A program made the position numbers and the translations under genes. A model generated the notes under the pieces. It was not told the origin of the DNA, ran no database searches, and worked only from the letters and a program-made list of their open reading frames with translations. This document shows positions 28,352 to 37,168 of a DNA stretch of 64,000 bases, piece by piece. Origin of the DNA: Onishia taeanensis (GTDB lineage: Bacteria > Pseudomonadota > Gammaproteobacteria > Pseudomonadales > Halomonadaceae); contig NZ_QLSX01000008.1 in NCBI RefSeq assembly GCF_003268885.1, forward strand, positions 147,428 through 211,427. Reading direction: 5' to 3'. Each line of letters starts with the position of its first letter. Within the stretch, counting starts at the first letter, position 1.

Positions 28352-28857
28352 TGCAACCTCCTTGTTCACTCCTGATGTCAGTTCAGGTATATATTTCAAA
28401 GCCAGCTTATTCTTTTAAATTTTAAAAATCTTCAGGTTGTAGTTTGAGAAATGACTTATCATGAGTTTTACGCTGGCTATGTAAGGTAGGTCAATCCTTG
28501 ACGGTATGCCTACGTCGCGGCCTAGAGCGAGGCCCAGTGTAGCAAGCCTTCAGCGCCAATGGGGGGCACATAGGTCTAGCGAATGCTATCCTGTACGCTC
28601 ATGTTGAGGTTGGCCTTATAGGCAAAAACCCTTTAAAAACATAATGTTATGCTATTTTTTGAATCGGCGTGATGGACGCGTGTGCCGGGATGTGGCTGTC
28701 GGGGTCACCTCCGCGGACATGGTCGACATTGAGAGCTACGCCTGCCTATGCGCCTCAAAGTGCCGCTAGTGGTGCTACGCGGCATCTGGGACGGCAAGGT
28801 AGAGTCAATACGCCGACGACTGGACGGTGATTTTACCCAGCAATCGTAGACACCGAT
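28352..28857. other. Mixed spacer at right end of the Gabija segment
   Basis: The left ~200 bp are AT-rich and should hold the gajA promoter, though no clear -35/-10 pair stands out. From ~28480 the GC content returns to host level. A 33-codon frame at 28748-28849 and fragments near 28690 look like debris, not genes. TGTCTAC (reverse strand) near 28851 may be the outer end of the IS3 remnant that follows. Confidence 0.45.
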
Positions 28858-28984
28858 CTAAGCGATCATTCGGGCCTCGAAGGCCTCCGGGCTGATCATC
28901 CCAATCGCACTGTGCCGACGCTGCAGGTTACAGTCCATCTCGATGTACTCAAACATCCGCGCGGCGGCTTCCGGCCATTGCTTT
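28858..28984 (-). pseudogene. C-terminal remnant of an IS3-family OrfB transposase
   Basis: The frame reads EAAARMFEYIEMDCNLQRRH then SAIGMISPEAFEARMIA and a stop, the typical end of IS3-family transposases (Y-I-E-x-x-Y-N-x-x-R-x-H-S-x-x-G-x-x-S-P-x-x-F). Only about 40 residues are left and the catalytic DDE core is gone. The upstream part is replaced directly by the 3' end of the acetyltransferase gene, so the element is dead. It marks past IS activity at the edge of the defence segment. Confidence 0.8.
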
Positions 28985-29428
28985 TCACGGCGTGCCCACC
29001 AGCTCCATATGCAGCAATGGGTAGGGCTTATCCAGCCCATCTAGCGATGAGCGGTCTCTGACGGCAAACCCCTTGTGCTGGTAGAAGCCCAGCGCCTGTG
29101 GGTTCTGTTCGTTGACGTCTACCTTGGTGGCGCCTTGGGCCGTTACCGCATCATCCAGCAGCAAGGAGCCGATGCCTTGGCCGCGGGCCTGCGGTGCGAT
29201 GAATAGCATCTCGATATTGCCGTCCTGCACGCCACAGAAGCCTAGGATTTCACCGTTCCCGCCTTTTACGCACGTCAAATCGATCGCGCCGAAATACTGC
29301 TCGTAAATAAGCGGCTTCAGCTCCAGGAGGTCCTGTTCGCGCAAGAAATCATGGGTTGCTCTGACCGATGCCTCCCAGACATCCAGCAGCTCACGATAGT
29401 CGGCTTTCCCTACGCTTTCGACGTTCAT
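28985..29428 (-). CDS. GNAT-family N-acetyltransferase (YjaB-like)
   Basis: A 147-residue acetyltransferase. The N-terminal segment LLDVWEASVRATHDFLREQD is characteristic of the YjaB group. The acetyl-CoA-binding motif A is IEMLFIAPQARGQGIGSLLL (R/Q-x-x-G-x-G/A), and KVDVNEQNPQALGFYQHKGF is motif B. The start at 29428 is chosen from AAGGGA 8 bp upstream; the longer open frame to 29575 lacks family similarity. The stop codon abuts the transposase remnant, so the final residues might have been altered by the insertion. The substrate is unknown. Confidence 0.87.
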   Translation of the reverse strand: MNVESVGKADYRELLDVWEASVRATHDFLREQDLLELKPLIYEQYFGAIDLTCVKGGNGEILGFCGVQDGNIEMLFIAPQARGQGIGSLLLDDAVTAQGATKVDVNEQNPQALGFYQHKGFAVRDRSSLDGLDKPYPLLHMELVGTP

Positions 29429-29626
29429 CAAACATTCCCTTGTTGCTTCTTGTACCGCTACCGCGCCGATAAAAGACGCCATGCCGCCCGCCGCTGTCAA
29501 ACGATGAACGCGCTGGGGCGCAGCCAAGGTGGCGTTCAACCAGGTCGACGACTGGATGGTGTACCTGCACGTCATCGACTAAACGCTGGCCGCCGCGGTG
29601 GATCGACTCGGCGAGATGCTCGCCGT

Positions 29627-30124
29627 TCAGAGATAATCTCGTATCTCCGGGATCGGCGAACTGGCCTCGCAGTGGATGACGGCCATCACTCGGATGCCGT
29701 GGTGGTTCTCCAGCCGTTCCTGTTCCGGCTTGGGCAGCAGGCCATTGGTTACCACCACGGCTTTTTCCTCTACCCGCCCGCGGGCTTCCTCTTCCAGACA
29801 AGCCACCAGCTGCCGATATTCCGCCCGATGACGCTTCACATAGGCCAACTGCTCGAAGGCATGCGGAATATCACCGGCTCCCTTGAGTTCGACGAGCACG
29901 GCGGCATGGCGTTGATTGCCCTGCCAGAGGAAGAGGCCATCGCACTTCGGTTGGTTGTCACGCAACACGCAGCCATCCAGCACGATAGCGACGCCCCGCT
30001 CTCCTGTCTTGGGGGTCAGACGAACCTGCTTGCCCTGCTCACCGAGCGTGTACTCCCCGAGGCAATGCGCCTGTGTGTTGCCCATCTTGCGGCACACGCA
30101 GTGCTGATACTCGCCCAGGTTCAT
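29627..30124 (-). CDS. Predicted PD-(D/E)XK-like nuclease, partner of the adjacent ATPase
   Basis: A 165-residue protein I do not recognise as a named family. The segment KCDGLFLWQGN with Asp62, followed by VLVELKG with Glu79 and Lys81, and then Gln92 in AFEQL, matches the D...E-x-K...Q pattern of restriction-endonuclease-like (PD-(D/E)XK) nucleases. The N-terminus is Cys-rich (Cys9, Cys11, Cys21, Cys52, Cys61), which could bind metal. No transmembrane or signal sequence is seen. Its ATG overlaps the upstream ATPase stop by four bases (ATGA), so the two are co-translated and probably work as one unit, by analogy with ATPase-nuclease defence pairs. Catalysis is inference from a short motif. 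Confidence 0.6.
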   Translation of the reverse strand: MNLGEYQHCVCRKMGNTQAHCLGEYTLGEQGKQVRLTPKTGERGVAIVLDGCVLRDNQPKCDGLFLWQGNQRHAAVLVELKGAGDIPHAFEQLAYVKRHRAEYRQLVACLEEEARGRVEEKAVVVTNGLLPKPEQERLENHHGIRVMAVIHCEASSPIPEIRDYL

Positions 30125-31341
30125 GCCTCGCGATGCTCCCACTCGATATCCCGCATCTCGTCATAGAGACGATTGATGGCATTGAAGTGGCCGAGCAGCT
30201 TGTCATCGAGCAGGCCCAGATCGGCATCCATCAGCGACTGAGCCTCGTCCGGCGTCACGTGATAGGCGGCCACCTCTTCCGGCGAAAGCGGCAGCAGTGA
30301 TCGGATGGGCTCGCTGGCGATCTCGAGGCCGTCGATTTGGCTGCGCTTGAGGTGATTGTTGAGCGCCTCGACGATAAAGGGGCTATGCGTGGTGACGATG
30401 AACTGGGTATTGGAGAAGGTGGCCAGCAGGTCTCCCAGCACTCGCCGCTGCCACTCGGGATGCAAGTGCAGATCGACTTCGTCGATCATCACCACCGCTT
30501 CAGCTGCCAGCGGATCGTCCAGCTGCGGATTGGCCATGGCCATTCGTGAACTGAGATCTATGACCAAACCCAACAGGGTCTGATAGCCATCGCTGAGCTG
30601 GGCGATGTCAAGCCACTCGCCTTCCTGCTTCACCGCGAAACGCAGTGGATTGAGCTCGACATGCGGCTCGGATAGGTCCGGAAACAACCGTGTGATGGCA
30701 CGGCGGACGGCGTCCAGCTCGGGAAGTGTCACATCGAAGCTTTTGTGCTGCTTCTGCAGGCGATGCTCCTCGTTTTCCTTGTTGTAGAACCAGACGAAGG
30801 CCGACTTGAAGCGCGTATCGGCGTTCAGCGCATTGGCCAGGGCATCGAAGCGTTCATGTGACTTGGGAAATCCTTTGCGACTCCGGGGCAAATCCAGCAA
30901 AGCGCGGCTGACGCCATAATAGGCAAACACCGGCAGTTCGAAGGATTCACCGGCCGACCAGGGCTCGATCACGGAAGTGTCCAGATGCTGCTTGAGCGCC
31001 TTCACGCCTTGTCCCGGGGGAATCTCGCCGGTCGTCTTCTTGCTGTTGTCGCGCCGCTGCAGGCGGTCCCAGCCCAGCCCCTGCGGGGTTTCCAGGCTAA
31101 TCCGCGTGTAGGGAGCCAGGCGGTTATCCCGCTGATGTATCTCACCGCGTTTCTTGAAGGTCATGCCCGACACACCCGGCAGATAGGTGAGGATTTCACC
31201 GAGCCCGATGGCGATACCATCCAGCAGCGTGGTCTTGCCGCTGCCATTCGCGCCCATCAGCAGGGTCAGACGCGGCCCAAATGTCATCGACAGAGAGGGC
31301 TTAGCACGAAAGTTTTCCAGTGTCAGGCACTTGAGCTTCAT
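30121..31341 (-). CDS. AAA/ABC-type ATPase of the SMC/COG3950-like group
   Basis: A 406-residue ATPase that opens MKLKCLTLENFRAKPSLSMT, the usual start of SMC-like DNA-repair and defence ATPases. Walker A is GANGSGKTT at residues 30-38, the ABC signature LSDGYQTLLGLVID, Walker B AVVMIDEVDLHLHPEWQ, and the H-loop FIVTTHSPFIVEAL. There is no zinc hook or long coiled coil and no TOPRIM domain, unlike OLD or GajA proteins. The C-terminal ~70 residues are charged and helical. It resembles predicted ATP-binding proteins of COG3950. Context (Gabija, IS remnant, co-translated nuclease-like gene) suggests a defence sensor or motor. Composition is closer to the host than that of the Gabija genes. Confidence 0.8.
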   Translation of the reverse strand: MKLKCLTLENFRAKPSLSMTFGPRLTLLMGANGSGKTTLLDGIAIGLGEILTYLPGVSGMTFKKRGEIHQRDNRLAPYTRISLETPQGLGWDRLQRRDNSKKTTGEIPPGQGVKALKQHLDTSVIEPWSAGESFELPVFAYYGVSRALLDLPRSRKGFPKSHERFDALANALNADTRFKSAFVWFYNKENEEHRLQKQHKSFDVTLPELDAVRRAITRLFPDLSEPHVELNPLRFAVKQEGEWLDIAQLSDGYQTLLGLVIDLSSRMAMANPQLDDPLAAEAVVMIDEVDLHLHPEWQRRVLGDLLATFSNTQFIVTTHSPFIVEALNNHLKRSQIDGLEIASEPIRSLLPLSPEEVAAYHVTPDEAQSLMDADLGLLDDKLLGHFNAINRLYDEMRDIEWEHREA

Positions 31342-31438
31342 TCAGAGGCATTCCGCCGGCGAGGATTAGGCATGGAAGTCTGGCATGTTTGCGAAGGACG
31401 GTCGACTGATTGCCCGGTGGGCCACCCGAATCGCAGGA

Positions 31439-32308
31439 TCAGGTACATGTCTCCCCCAGAAACTCACCGGCGAACGCCTGGAACACAGGTGTCTCGTAGC
31501 CGCGGCGCCACAGCAGACGCGTGGTGACGGTGCCCATCTCCAGCGTGTTCAGATCGTTCGACACGCCGCTTACATCCAAGACGCTGCGAGGCAGCAGGGT
31601 GACGCAGGCGCCCGCGGCCACGGCCGCCACCATGGCATGGTAGGAACCCAGCTCCTGGATGCGCCACGCGCTCCCGGCAACGATGCCGAGCCGTTGCTCC
31701 GCCATGGCCCGGTAGGTGCAGCCAGGCTTGAAGGCCGCCAGGGTGCGGGTGCGCAATTCTGCAGGCGCGGTGGCCCCGGCATCGGCGGGCGGCAACAGCA
31801 GCAACAGCGATTCCTTCCATACCGGCGCGCTTTGCAGCCCCATCTCGATCAGGGCTGGCTCGTTCTCGAGCTCGGCGGGCAAGGCCACGAAGGCGCAGTC
31901 CAGCCGCCCGTCGCGCACCTCTTCCACCAGCGGGCCGGAGGGGCCGGTGCTGACCTCGAGCCGGGTCGCCGGATGGGTGCGGTTGAAGGCTGCCAGCGGT
32001 GCAGGCAGCCGGCTGGCGGCCGTGCTTTCCATGCTGCCGATGCGCAGGCTGCCGCTGCCGCCCAGGGCCTGCCGGGCCTCGTCCTCCAGCGCCAGCAGGC
32101 GCTGCGCGTAGGTCAGGAAGCGCTGGCCCGCCGTCGAGAGCGTGATGCGCTTACCGAGGCGAATGAACAGTTCCGCGTCCAGCTCCGCTTCCAATTGCTG
32201 GATGCGCGTCGTGACGTTGGAAGGGGCACGCCCGAGCCGCGCGGCGGCCCGCGTCACGCTAAGTTCGGCGGCGACGGCCTCGAAGATTTTCAGGGTTTCC
32301 AGGTCCAC
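31439..32308 (-). CDS. LysR-family transcriptional regulator
   Basis: A 289-residue regulator: the winged helix at residues 1-60 includes LSVTRAAARLGRAPSNVTTR and LFIRLGKRITLSTAGQRFL, then an effector domain with the inter-lobe segment SMESTAASRLPAPLAAFNRT. It is divergent from the nitronate monooxygenase gene, with a long palindrome in the 93-bp spacer, so it probably regulates that gene and itself. The effector is unknown. Confidence 0.9.
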   Translation of the reverse strand: MDLETLKIFEAVAAELSVTRAAARLGRAPSNVTTRIQQLEAELDAELFIRLGKRITLSTAGQRFLTYAQRLLALEDEARQALGGSGSLRIGSMESTAASRLPAPLAAFNRTHPATRLEVSTGPSGPLVEEVRDGRLDCAFVALPAELENEPALIEMGLQSAPVWKESLLLLLPPADAGATAPAELRTRTLAAFKPGCTYRAMAEQRLGIVAGSAWRIQELGSYHAMVAAVAAGACVTLLPRSVLDVSGVSNDLNTLEMGTVTTRLLWRRGYETPVFQAFAGEFLGETCT

Positions 32309-32339
32309 GATATTCGCCTTTTGGAATTTATTAACCTAT

Positions 32340-32362
32340 TTTATTCTCAAAATGAGAATAAA
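32340..32362. promoter_or_regulatory. Probable LysR operator between divergent genes
   Basis: TTTATTCTCA-AAA-TGAGAATAAA is a perfect 10-bp inverted repeat with a 3-bp centre, and contains the T-N11-A frame of LysR boxes. It lies 32 bp from the regulator start and 40 bp from the monooxygenase start. Confidence 0.7.
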
Positions 32363-32401
32363 TAAAAGCCATCGTTTCTTGCGCTCGTGGAGGTCGTTCA
32401 C

Positions 32402-33466
32402 ATGACATCATCGAATCCCCTGACTGACCGGCTGGGCATCCAGCCCCTCATCCAGGCGCCCATGGCCGGCGTGGCCACTCCAGAGTTGGCGGCGGCAGTA
32501 TCGAATGCCGGCGGCCTGGGTTCCCTGGGCATCGGCGCCAGCGGCGTCGATAAGGCCCGGTCAATGATCGAACAGACCCGGGCGCTGACGTCACGCCCGT
32601 TTAACGTCAACGTCTTCTGCCATGCACCCGCACAGCGCGATGCGGCTCGGGAGTCGGCCTGGCTGTCGCATCTGGCGCCGCTGTTTCGGGAAAGTGGCGG
32701 TGAGCCGCCAGCCGAGCTCGATGAGATCTACCGCAGCTTCGTGGAGGATGATGCGGCCTTCGCGATGCTGCTCGAGACGCGGCCCGCCGTGGTCAGCTTT
32801 CACTTCGGCTTGCCGTCCGAGGCGCGAATACGCGCGCTGCGCGAAGCCGGCATCTACACGCTGGCGACGGCGACCAGCCTGCAAGAGGCTAGAGCTATTC
32901 AGGCGCGTGGCGTCGACGCGATCGTGGCCCAGGGCTATGAGGCGGGCGGGCATCGCGGCTGCTTCGATCCGCAGGCCGAGGATGAACGGCTAAGCACGTC
33001 TGTGCTCGTTCGCCGGCTGGTCAGCGAGACGACACTACCGGTCATCGCGGCCGGCGGTATCATGGACGGCCAGGGCATTCGCTCTGCCCTGGCGCTGGAC
33101 GCCTGTGCCGCCCAACTGGGAACTGCTTTTATCCTGTGCCCCGAATCAGCAGCCAACGAAGGCTATCGCTCGACCCTCAAGAGCGAACGTGCCGAAATGA
33201 CCCGCATGACGTCGGCGCTGTCGGGGCGGCCGGCACGTGGCATCCTCAACCGCCTGATTCGCCATGCCGAAGCCACCCCCGGGGCAATGCCCCCCGCTTA
33301 CCCCGTGGCGTACGACGCGGCCAAGCGGCTCAACGCGTCGGCGGCCGGCCTCGGCCATCATGAATTCGCGGCGCACTGTGCCGGACAGGGCGCGCCACTG
33401 GCCCGTGAACTCCCCGCCGGCGAGCTCGTGAATCGACTGCTTCAGGAATGGCGAAACGCCACCTGA
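32402..33466 (+). CDS. Nitronate monooxygenase (2-nitropropane dioxygenase family)
   Basis: A 354-residue FMN-dependent TIM-barrel enzyme that oxidises alkyl nitronates such as propionate-3-nitronate to the aldehyde and nitrite. Family motifs are [12 protein letters not shown] near the N-terminus, GSLGIGA, the phosphate-binding [10 protein letters not shown] with the catalytic His, and [20 protein letters not shown] followed by [11 protein letters not shown]. The start at 32402 has GGAGG 8 bp upstream. Its regulation by the divergent LysR protein is inferred from the spacer palindrome. Confidence 0.9.
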   Translation: MTSSNPLTDRLGIQPLIQAPMAGVATPELAAAVSNAGGLGSLGIGASGVDKARSMIEQTRALTSRPFNVNVFCHAPAQRDAARESAWLSHLAPLFRESGGEPPAELDEIYRSFVEDDAAFAMLLETRPAVVSFHFGLPSEARIRALREAGIYTLATATSLQEARAIQARGVDAIVAQGYEAGGHRGCFDPQAEDERLSTSVLVRRLVSETTLPVIAAGGIMDGQGIRSALALDACAAQLGTAFILCPESAANEGYRSTLKSERAEMTRMTSALSGRPARGILNRLIRHAEATPGAMPPAYPVAYDAAKRLNASAAGLGHHEFAAHCAGQGAPLARELPAGELVNRLLQEWRNAT

Positions 33467-33595
33467 CGCCACGGGGGCGATAAGCGCCTGAATACCGCGC
33501 GGTGCCGGCGCCGAGGTGCACGCTCTGGGTGTCAACGGCAGGCGGAGACTATAGGATAGGCAACGACCCCTCGGCATCGAGTTCAAGGAGGCACC

Positions 33596-34591
33596 ATGCC
33601 TGCCACCCGCACGACCTCGCCCGCCCTGGAACGGGCCCACCTGGTGTGGGATCTGTTCATCATCGTGCTGGTGGTCGTCAACCTGTCGCTGCTGCTGTTC
33701 GATAGCCTGTTCCTGCTGCCGCCGCTGAATGCTGCCTTCGAGGCGGTGGCGCCCGGCCTGCATGGCGCTTACGAACAGAACATTCACGCCAATTTCCTCA
33801 GTATCGACCTGGCATTCGTGAGTATCTTCCTGCTCGACGTGCTGCTGGGCTGGGCGGTGGCCATCGCCGAGCGGCACTATCACCGCTGGTTCTTCTACCC
33901 CTTCGTGCACTGGTACGACGTGCTGGGCTGCATCCCGCTGGGTGGCTTTAGGTTGCTGCGTATCCTGCGCGTCATCTCGCTGCTGCACCGGCTGCAGCGC
34001 ATGGGCCTGATCGACGTGCGGCGCTGGTATGTCTACAGCGTGGTCGCCAAGTATTACGACATCCTGCTGGAGGAGCTCACCGACCGTATCGCCATTCGCA
34101 TGCTCGATAACGTGCAGCAGGAGCTGCGTTCCGGCGATGGGCTCTCGTCATCTGTGGTCGAGCGGGTGGTGGAGCCCCGCAAACAGGCGCTGATACGCGA
34201 GATCAGCCAGCGGCTGGAGACCATGGCGGGCGATGCCTACACCAATAACCGAGACGATACCCTGCGCTATGTGCGCGGTCTGGTCAGCCGCACCCTGGCG
34301 GAAAGCCCGGAGCTCAAGCGGCTCTCGCGCCTGCCGATGGGCAGCCAGTTGACGCGCGGCCTCGAAGGATCGCTTTCCGACCTGGCCTGCCACCTGGTCG
34401 ACGAGGCGCTGGCGGGGCTGAAATCGGCGGAGTTTTCATCGCTGGTGGAGCATCTAGCCGAGAGCGGCTTCGATGCCTGGCTGCGCACCGATCCCAAGAC
34501 CGAACAGATCACCGAGCAGGTGCTGGTGGATATGCTGGAACTGCTCAAGGAGCAGATCGCGGTGAAGCGCTGGCAGCAGCACTACGAATAG
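33596..34591 (+). CDS. Voltage-gated ion channel-like membrane protein
   Basis: A 331-residue protein with hydrophobic helices at about residues 17-45, 72-92 and 100-125. A basic helix, FRLLRILRVISLLHRLQRMG near residues 122-141, has Arg every third residue like an S4 voltage sensor. There is no visible pore loop with a selectivity filter, and the last ~180 residues are soluble and helical. This matches proteins annotated as ion transporters of the VGIC superfamily that contain a sensor-like module without a pore. AAGGAGG precedes the ATG. It is a monocistronic gene. Function is uncertain. Confidence 0.65.
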   Translation: MPATRTTSPALERAHLVWDLFIIVLVVVNLSLLLFDSLFLLPPLNAAFEAVAPGLHGAYEQNIHANFLSIDLAFVSIFLLDVLLGWAVAIAERHYHRWFFYPFVHWYDVLGCIPLGGFRLLRILRVISLLHRLQRMGLIDVRRWYVYSVVAKYYDILLEELTDRIAIRMLDNVQQELRSGDGLSSSVVERVVEPRKQALIREISQRLETMAGDAYTNNRDDTLRYVRGLVSRTLAESPELKRLSRLPMGSQLTRGLEGSLSDLACHLVDEALAGLKSAEFSSLVEHLAESGFDAWLRTDPKTEQITEQVLVDMLELLKEQIAVKRWQQHYE

Positions 34592-34648
34592 CGAGGCGGC
34601 CTGACCTCGCGAGCGTGGCGTGACCGCGTGCCGTCGATACGCCAGCGG

Positions 34649-35686
34649 TCAGGCGCCCACGTCCAATTGATCCCAGCCATAACGATCGACCAGTATTTTC
34701 AGTTGGGGAGGCCTGTAGCTGGGGTCGGCTTCGTAGCGGCGTCTGACACTGGGATGGATGAGCGTAGGCTTGCCTGAGACGATCAATGTCCGTTGCAACG
34801 GAGGCTTCATTCGGTACACGTGTTTGCGGGATTGGTGGAGCTTGCCCTGCTCTCCCTGCGTCAGGCTATCCCGCAGATGCCGTTCCACCATCAGGCCAGC
34901 GCCTTCGGCTTCGTTGAGCATCCACTCCAGGGGCGTATCAGAGGCGCGAATGCCCGTTCCCTTATCCGGCGGATAGGAGCCACCCACGTCGGTATGCACG
35001 CCGGCAAACCAGACCTGCTTCATGTCGACACCCGCTCTGGGCAGCCAGATGGTGGGCTCGAAGTCTTCGCGCTTTTCATCAATGGCCAGGGCCTGGCGTA
35101 CCACCGAGGCGTTGGCACCGATCTTCGTGTCGTAGAATTCGTCATCCCGCTCGAAGAGCCCCATCAGGCTATGCGGAATCCCCAGGGCGCCAACGGTGTC
35201 CCAGGCGCCGATGAAATGCACCTGCCGCGACGCATGGCTATGGCGGGCCCGAAACGCCATGGCCGCTTCTCCGCGGGGATGGTTCTTCGCGCTGGGGCTC
35301 TTGTAGATCCTCCAGGCTTCTGTCACCAAGCGCGCATCCTGGCGTTTGAGAATGCCGCAGTTGTTGATCAGCCCGCTTATGGCTCGCACGGTGTAGGCAC
35401 CACGGCTGAAGCCAAACAGAAAGATTCGGTCGCCGGGAGCGTAGTTATGCAGGATATAGCGATAGCCATCCATGATGTTCTTCTGAATGCCCTTGCCGGT
35501 CACTCCCGCGCTCAGGCTATCGTGGTATGAGCCAAGCCCCCAGTCGTAAAAGACATGCTGCTTCAGGTCACCGCGTTCCGGCTTGATGGCTCGGGAAAGC
35601 CGCAGCACATTGGTGGGAAAGTCCTGTTTCAGGTCATCCTCGGGGCGGTTCCAGGTACCGTCTGCGCAGACAACAATATTCGCCAT
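34649..35686 (-). CDS. DUF2235 alpha/beta-hydrolase-like protein
   Basis: A 345-residue member of the DUF2235 (T6SS phospholipase-like) family. It starts MANIVVCADGTWNRPEDD, the usual N-terminus, then VFYDWGLGS, and the nucleophile elbow GFSRGAYTVRAISGLI (G-x-S-x-G). The Asp/His partners of the triad are probably in the HFIGAWDTVGALG and AGVHTDVGGSYPP blocks. The start at 35686 is chosen by family fit; the longer frame to 35779 adds a non-conserved tail. No VgrG, Hcp or PAAR gene is present, so a secreted-effector role is not supported here; a cytosolic lipase or esterase is as likely. Confidence 0.85.
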   Translation of the reverse strand: MANIVVCADGTWNRPEDDLKQDFPTNVLRLSRAIKPERGDLKQHVFYDWGLGSYHDSLSAGVTGKGIQKNIMDGYRYILHNYAPGDRIFLFGFSRGAYTVRAISGLINNCGILKRQDARLVTEAWRIYKSPSAKNHPRGEAAMAFRARHSHASRQVHFIGAWDTVGALGIPHSLMGLFERDDEFYDTKIGANASVVRQALAIDEKREDFEPTIWLPRAGVDMKQVWFAGVHTDVGGSYPPDKGTGIRASDTPLEWMLNEAEGAGLMVERHLRDSLTQGEQGKLHQSRKHVYRMKPPLQRTLIVSGKPTLIHPSVRRRYEADPSYRPPQLKILVDRYGWDQLDVGA

Positions 35687-35963
35687 CTCCCCATCCTCGC
35701 TTGCCACTGTCTCCTTCAGTGTAATTCGCCCATGAAAATCGCCAGTGCCGGTCACGGATCGCGAGTCACCAGTGGCCATTCTTACCCTAGTTGCCGGTCG
35801 TTTGGTCCTGCTGGAGCACTCTGAGAGAATAAGGCCACATTCATCCCGTGCAGCCTTTGATTGGTCCCTGATAGTTACCCGGCGCTATCGAACGGCCTCA
35901 CCACGCCAGGTCGCTTTCGTTACCCAGCGACCGCCGCACGGGAACAGTGATAGGAGGTTAGCC

Positions 35964-36980
35964 ATGACGACTAACCCATCGACCATTGCGCCCCTAGACC
36001 CCACCCGCATCGCCATCATCGAACGATTCGGCGGCTCCATCACACCACTCGACCCGCTAGGCGCCGAGGTGCGCGGCATCGATCTTTCTGCTCAGGACGC
36101 GCCGCCGCACGAGGTGATCGAAGCGCTTGAGCAGGAAATGGCCAATCGCGGTTTTCTGGTGTTCAAGAACGACACGCCGCTTGAGCCCGATGACTTCCTG
36201 CGCGCCAGCTGCTGGTGGGGTGGTAAGGAGCTGCACAGCACCCATGGCGTGCACCCGGCCACCCCCAAGGGCAATCGGCATATCTTCCGCCTGTCGAACG
36301 ATGAGCGTCATGGCATTCCTGGCGTGGGGCCACAATGGCACAACGACGGCAGCTTCAACCCGGATACCTTCTCGCATTCGGGCTACCACATCATCCGGCC
36401 GGCCGAGAAAGGCGGCGGCACCTACTTCGCCCATCAGGGTGCCGCCTATGACGCCCTTCCGAAGGATCGGCAGGCCTACTGGAGCCGCCTCGCCTCAGTG
36501 AACTCTTCTTCTGGCGTGGTGCACCCCGTGGTACACGAGCACCCCATCTCCAAGCGCAAGTGCATCTGGCTGCACCTGGGCATGACGGGAGCGGTGATCG
36601 AAAAGCTCCCCGACGAGGAGGCCTTTCGTCTGCTGACCGCCGATGAACTGACGCAGCTGTGCCATGAATACAACGACATCCTGAATGCGGGGCTTGAGAA
36701 CGGCTACGCCGCCGAATTCGAGTATCAGGAAAACGACTGCGTGTTTATCGACAACCTGGCCGTCGCGCATCGGGCGGCTTCCGGCGCCCACCTACCCGCC
36801 GAAGAGCAGGGCCTGCGCATCATGCACCGCAGCACCGTTCGCGGCACCCAGGACCTCGCCCCCGGCTTCGGCTTGCCGCAGCATGTCGACATCCATGGCC
36901 CCAGCCCGCTGGATGACGGCGTTTGGCAAGGCGGCGGCATCGGCTTTCGCTGGGAAGATGGTATTCCCATGCAAAACTAG
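35964..36980 (+). CDS. TauD/TfdA-family Fe(II)/2-oxoglutarate dioxygenase
   Basis: A 338-residue dioxygenase. The iron-binding facial triad is visible: WHNDGSF provides the H-x-D pair and DNLAVAHRA the distal His, with the 2-oxoglutarate-binding Arg in RIMHRSTVRG. N-terminal PLGAEVRGIDLSAQ is the usual family opening. Members hydroxylate taurine, alkylsulfonates, aryloxyacetates, quaternary amines or hydroxy acids; the substrate here cannot be told. The ATG at 35964 has AGGAGG 8 bp upstream; the frame is open 73 codons further, without similarity. It stands alone, divergent from the DUF2235 gene. Confidence 0.9.
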   Translation: MTTNPSTIAPLDPTRIAIIERFGGSITPLDPLGAEVRGIDLSAQDAPPHEVIEALEQEMANRGFLVFKNDTPLEPDDFLRASCWWGGKELHSTHGVHPATPKGNRHIFRLSNDERHGIPGVGPQWHNDGSFNPDTFSHSGYHIIRPAEKGGGTYFAHQGAAYDALPKDRQAYWSRLASVNSSSGVVHPVVHEHPISKRKCIWLHLGMTGAVIEKLPDEEAFRLLTADELTQLCHEYNDILNAGLENGYAAEFEYQENDCVFIDNLAVAHRAASGAHLPAEEQGLRIMHRSTVRGTQDLAPGFGLPQHVDIHGPSPLDDGVWQGGGIGFRWEDGIPMQN

Positions 36981-37068
36981 CCCACCCTTGCGGCATTCAA
37001 CGCAGGGCGGGCTAGTCGATGTGTCGGATGTGAAGGTGAGCTCTTTGACGTAGCGCTTATCGCTCTTC

Positions 37069-37109
37069 TGGGCAGCCTTGAGCAGGTAACGCTGACTCAA
37101 GGCTGCCCA
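37069..37109. terminator. Long hairpin between convergent dioxygenase and LysE genes
   Basis: GGCAGCCTTGAG/CTCAAGGCTGCC is a perfect 12-bp stem, extended by two further pairs, with a 13-nt loop. It lies between convergent genes but has no strong T-run on either side. Confidence 0.6.
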
Positions 37110-37168
37110 ATGGCGGGCAGGAGACCAGTGCACTGGTCATGCGAAAGAGCGATCACCTGTCCTTGGTA

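Noticed and set aside
28640..28850. Small protein-like fragments (for example a 33-codon frame at 28748)
   Set aside because: Too short and without recognisable motif; probably debris next to the IS remnant.
34621..34651. Terminator hairpin (TGACCGC/GCGGTCA) between the ion-channel-like and DUF2235 genes
   Set aside because: The loop is 17 nt, the right arm runs into the DUF2235 stop codon, and there is no T-run; too weak to call.
34649..35686. Type VI secretion effector locus around the DUF2235 gene
   Set aside because: No VgrG, Hcp, PAAR, adaptor or immunity gene is adjacent; family membership alone does not show secretion.
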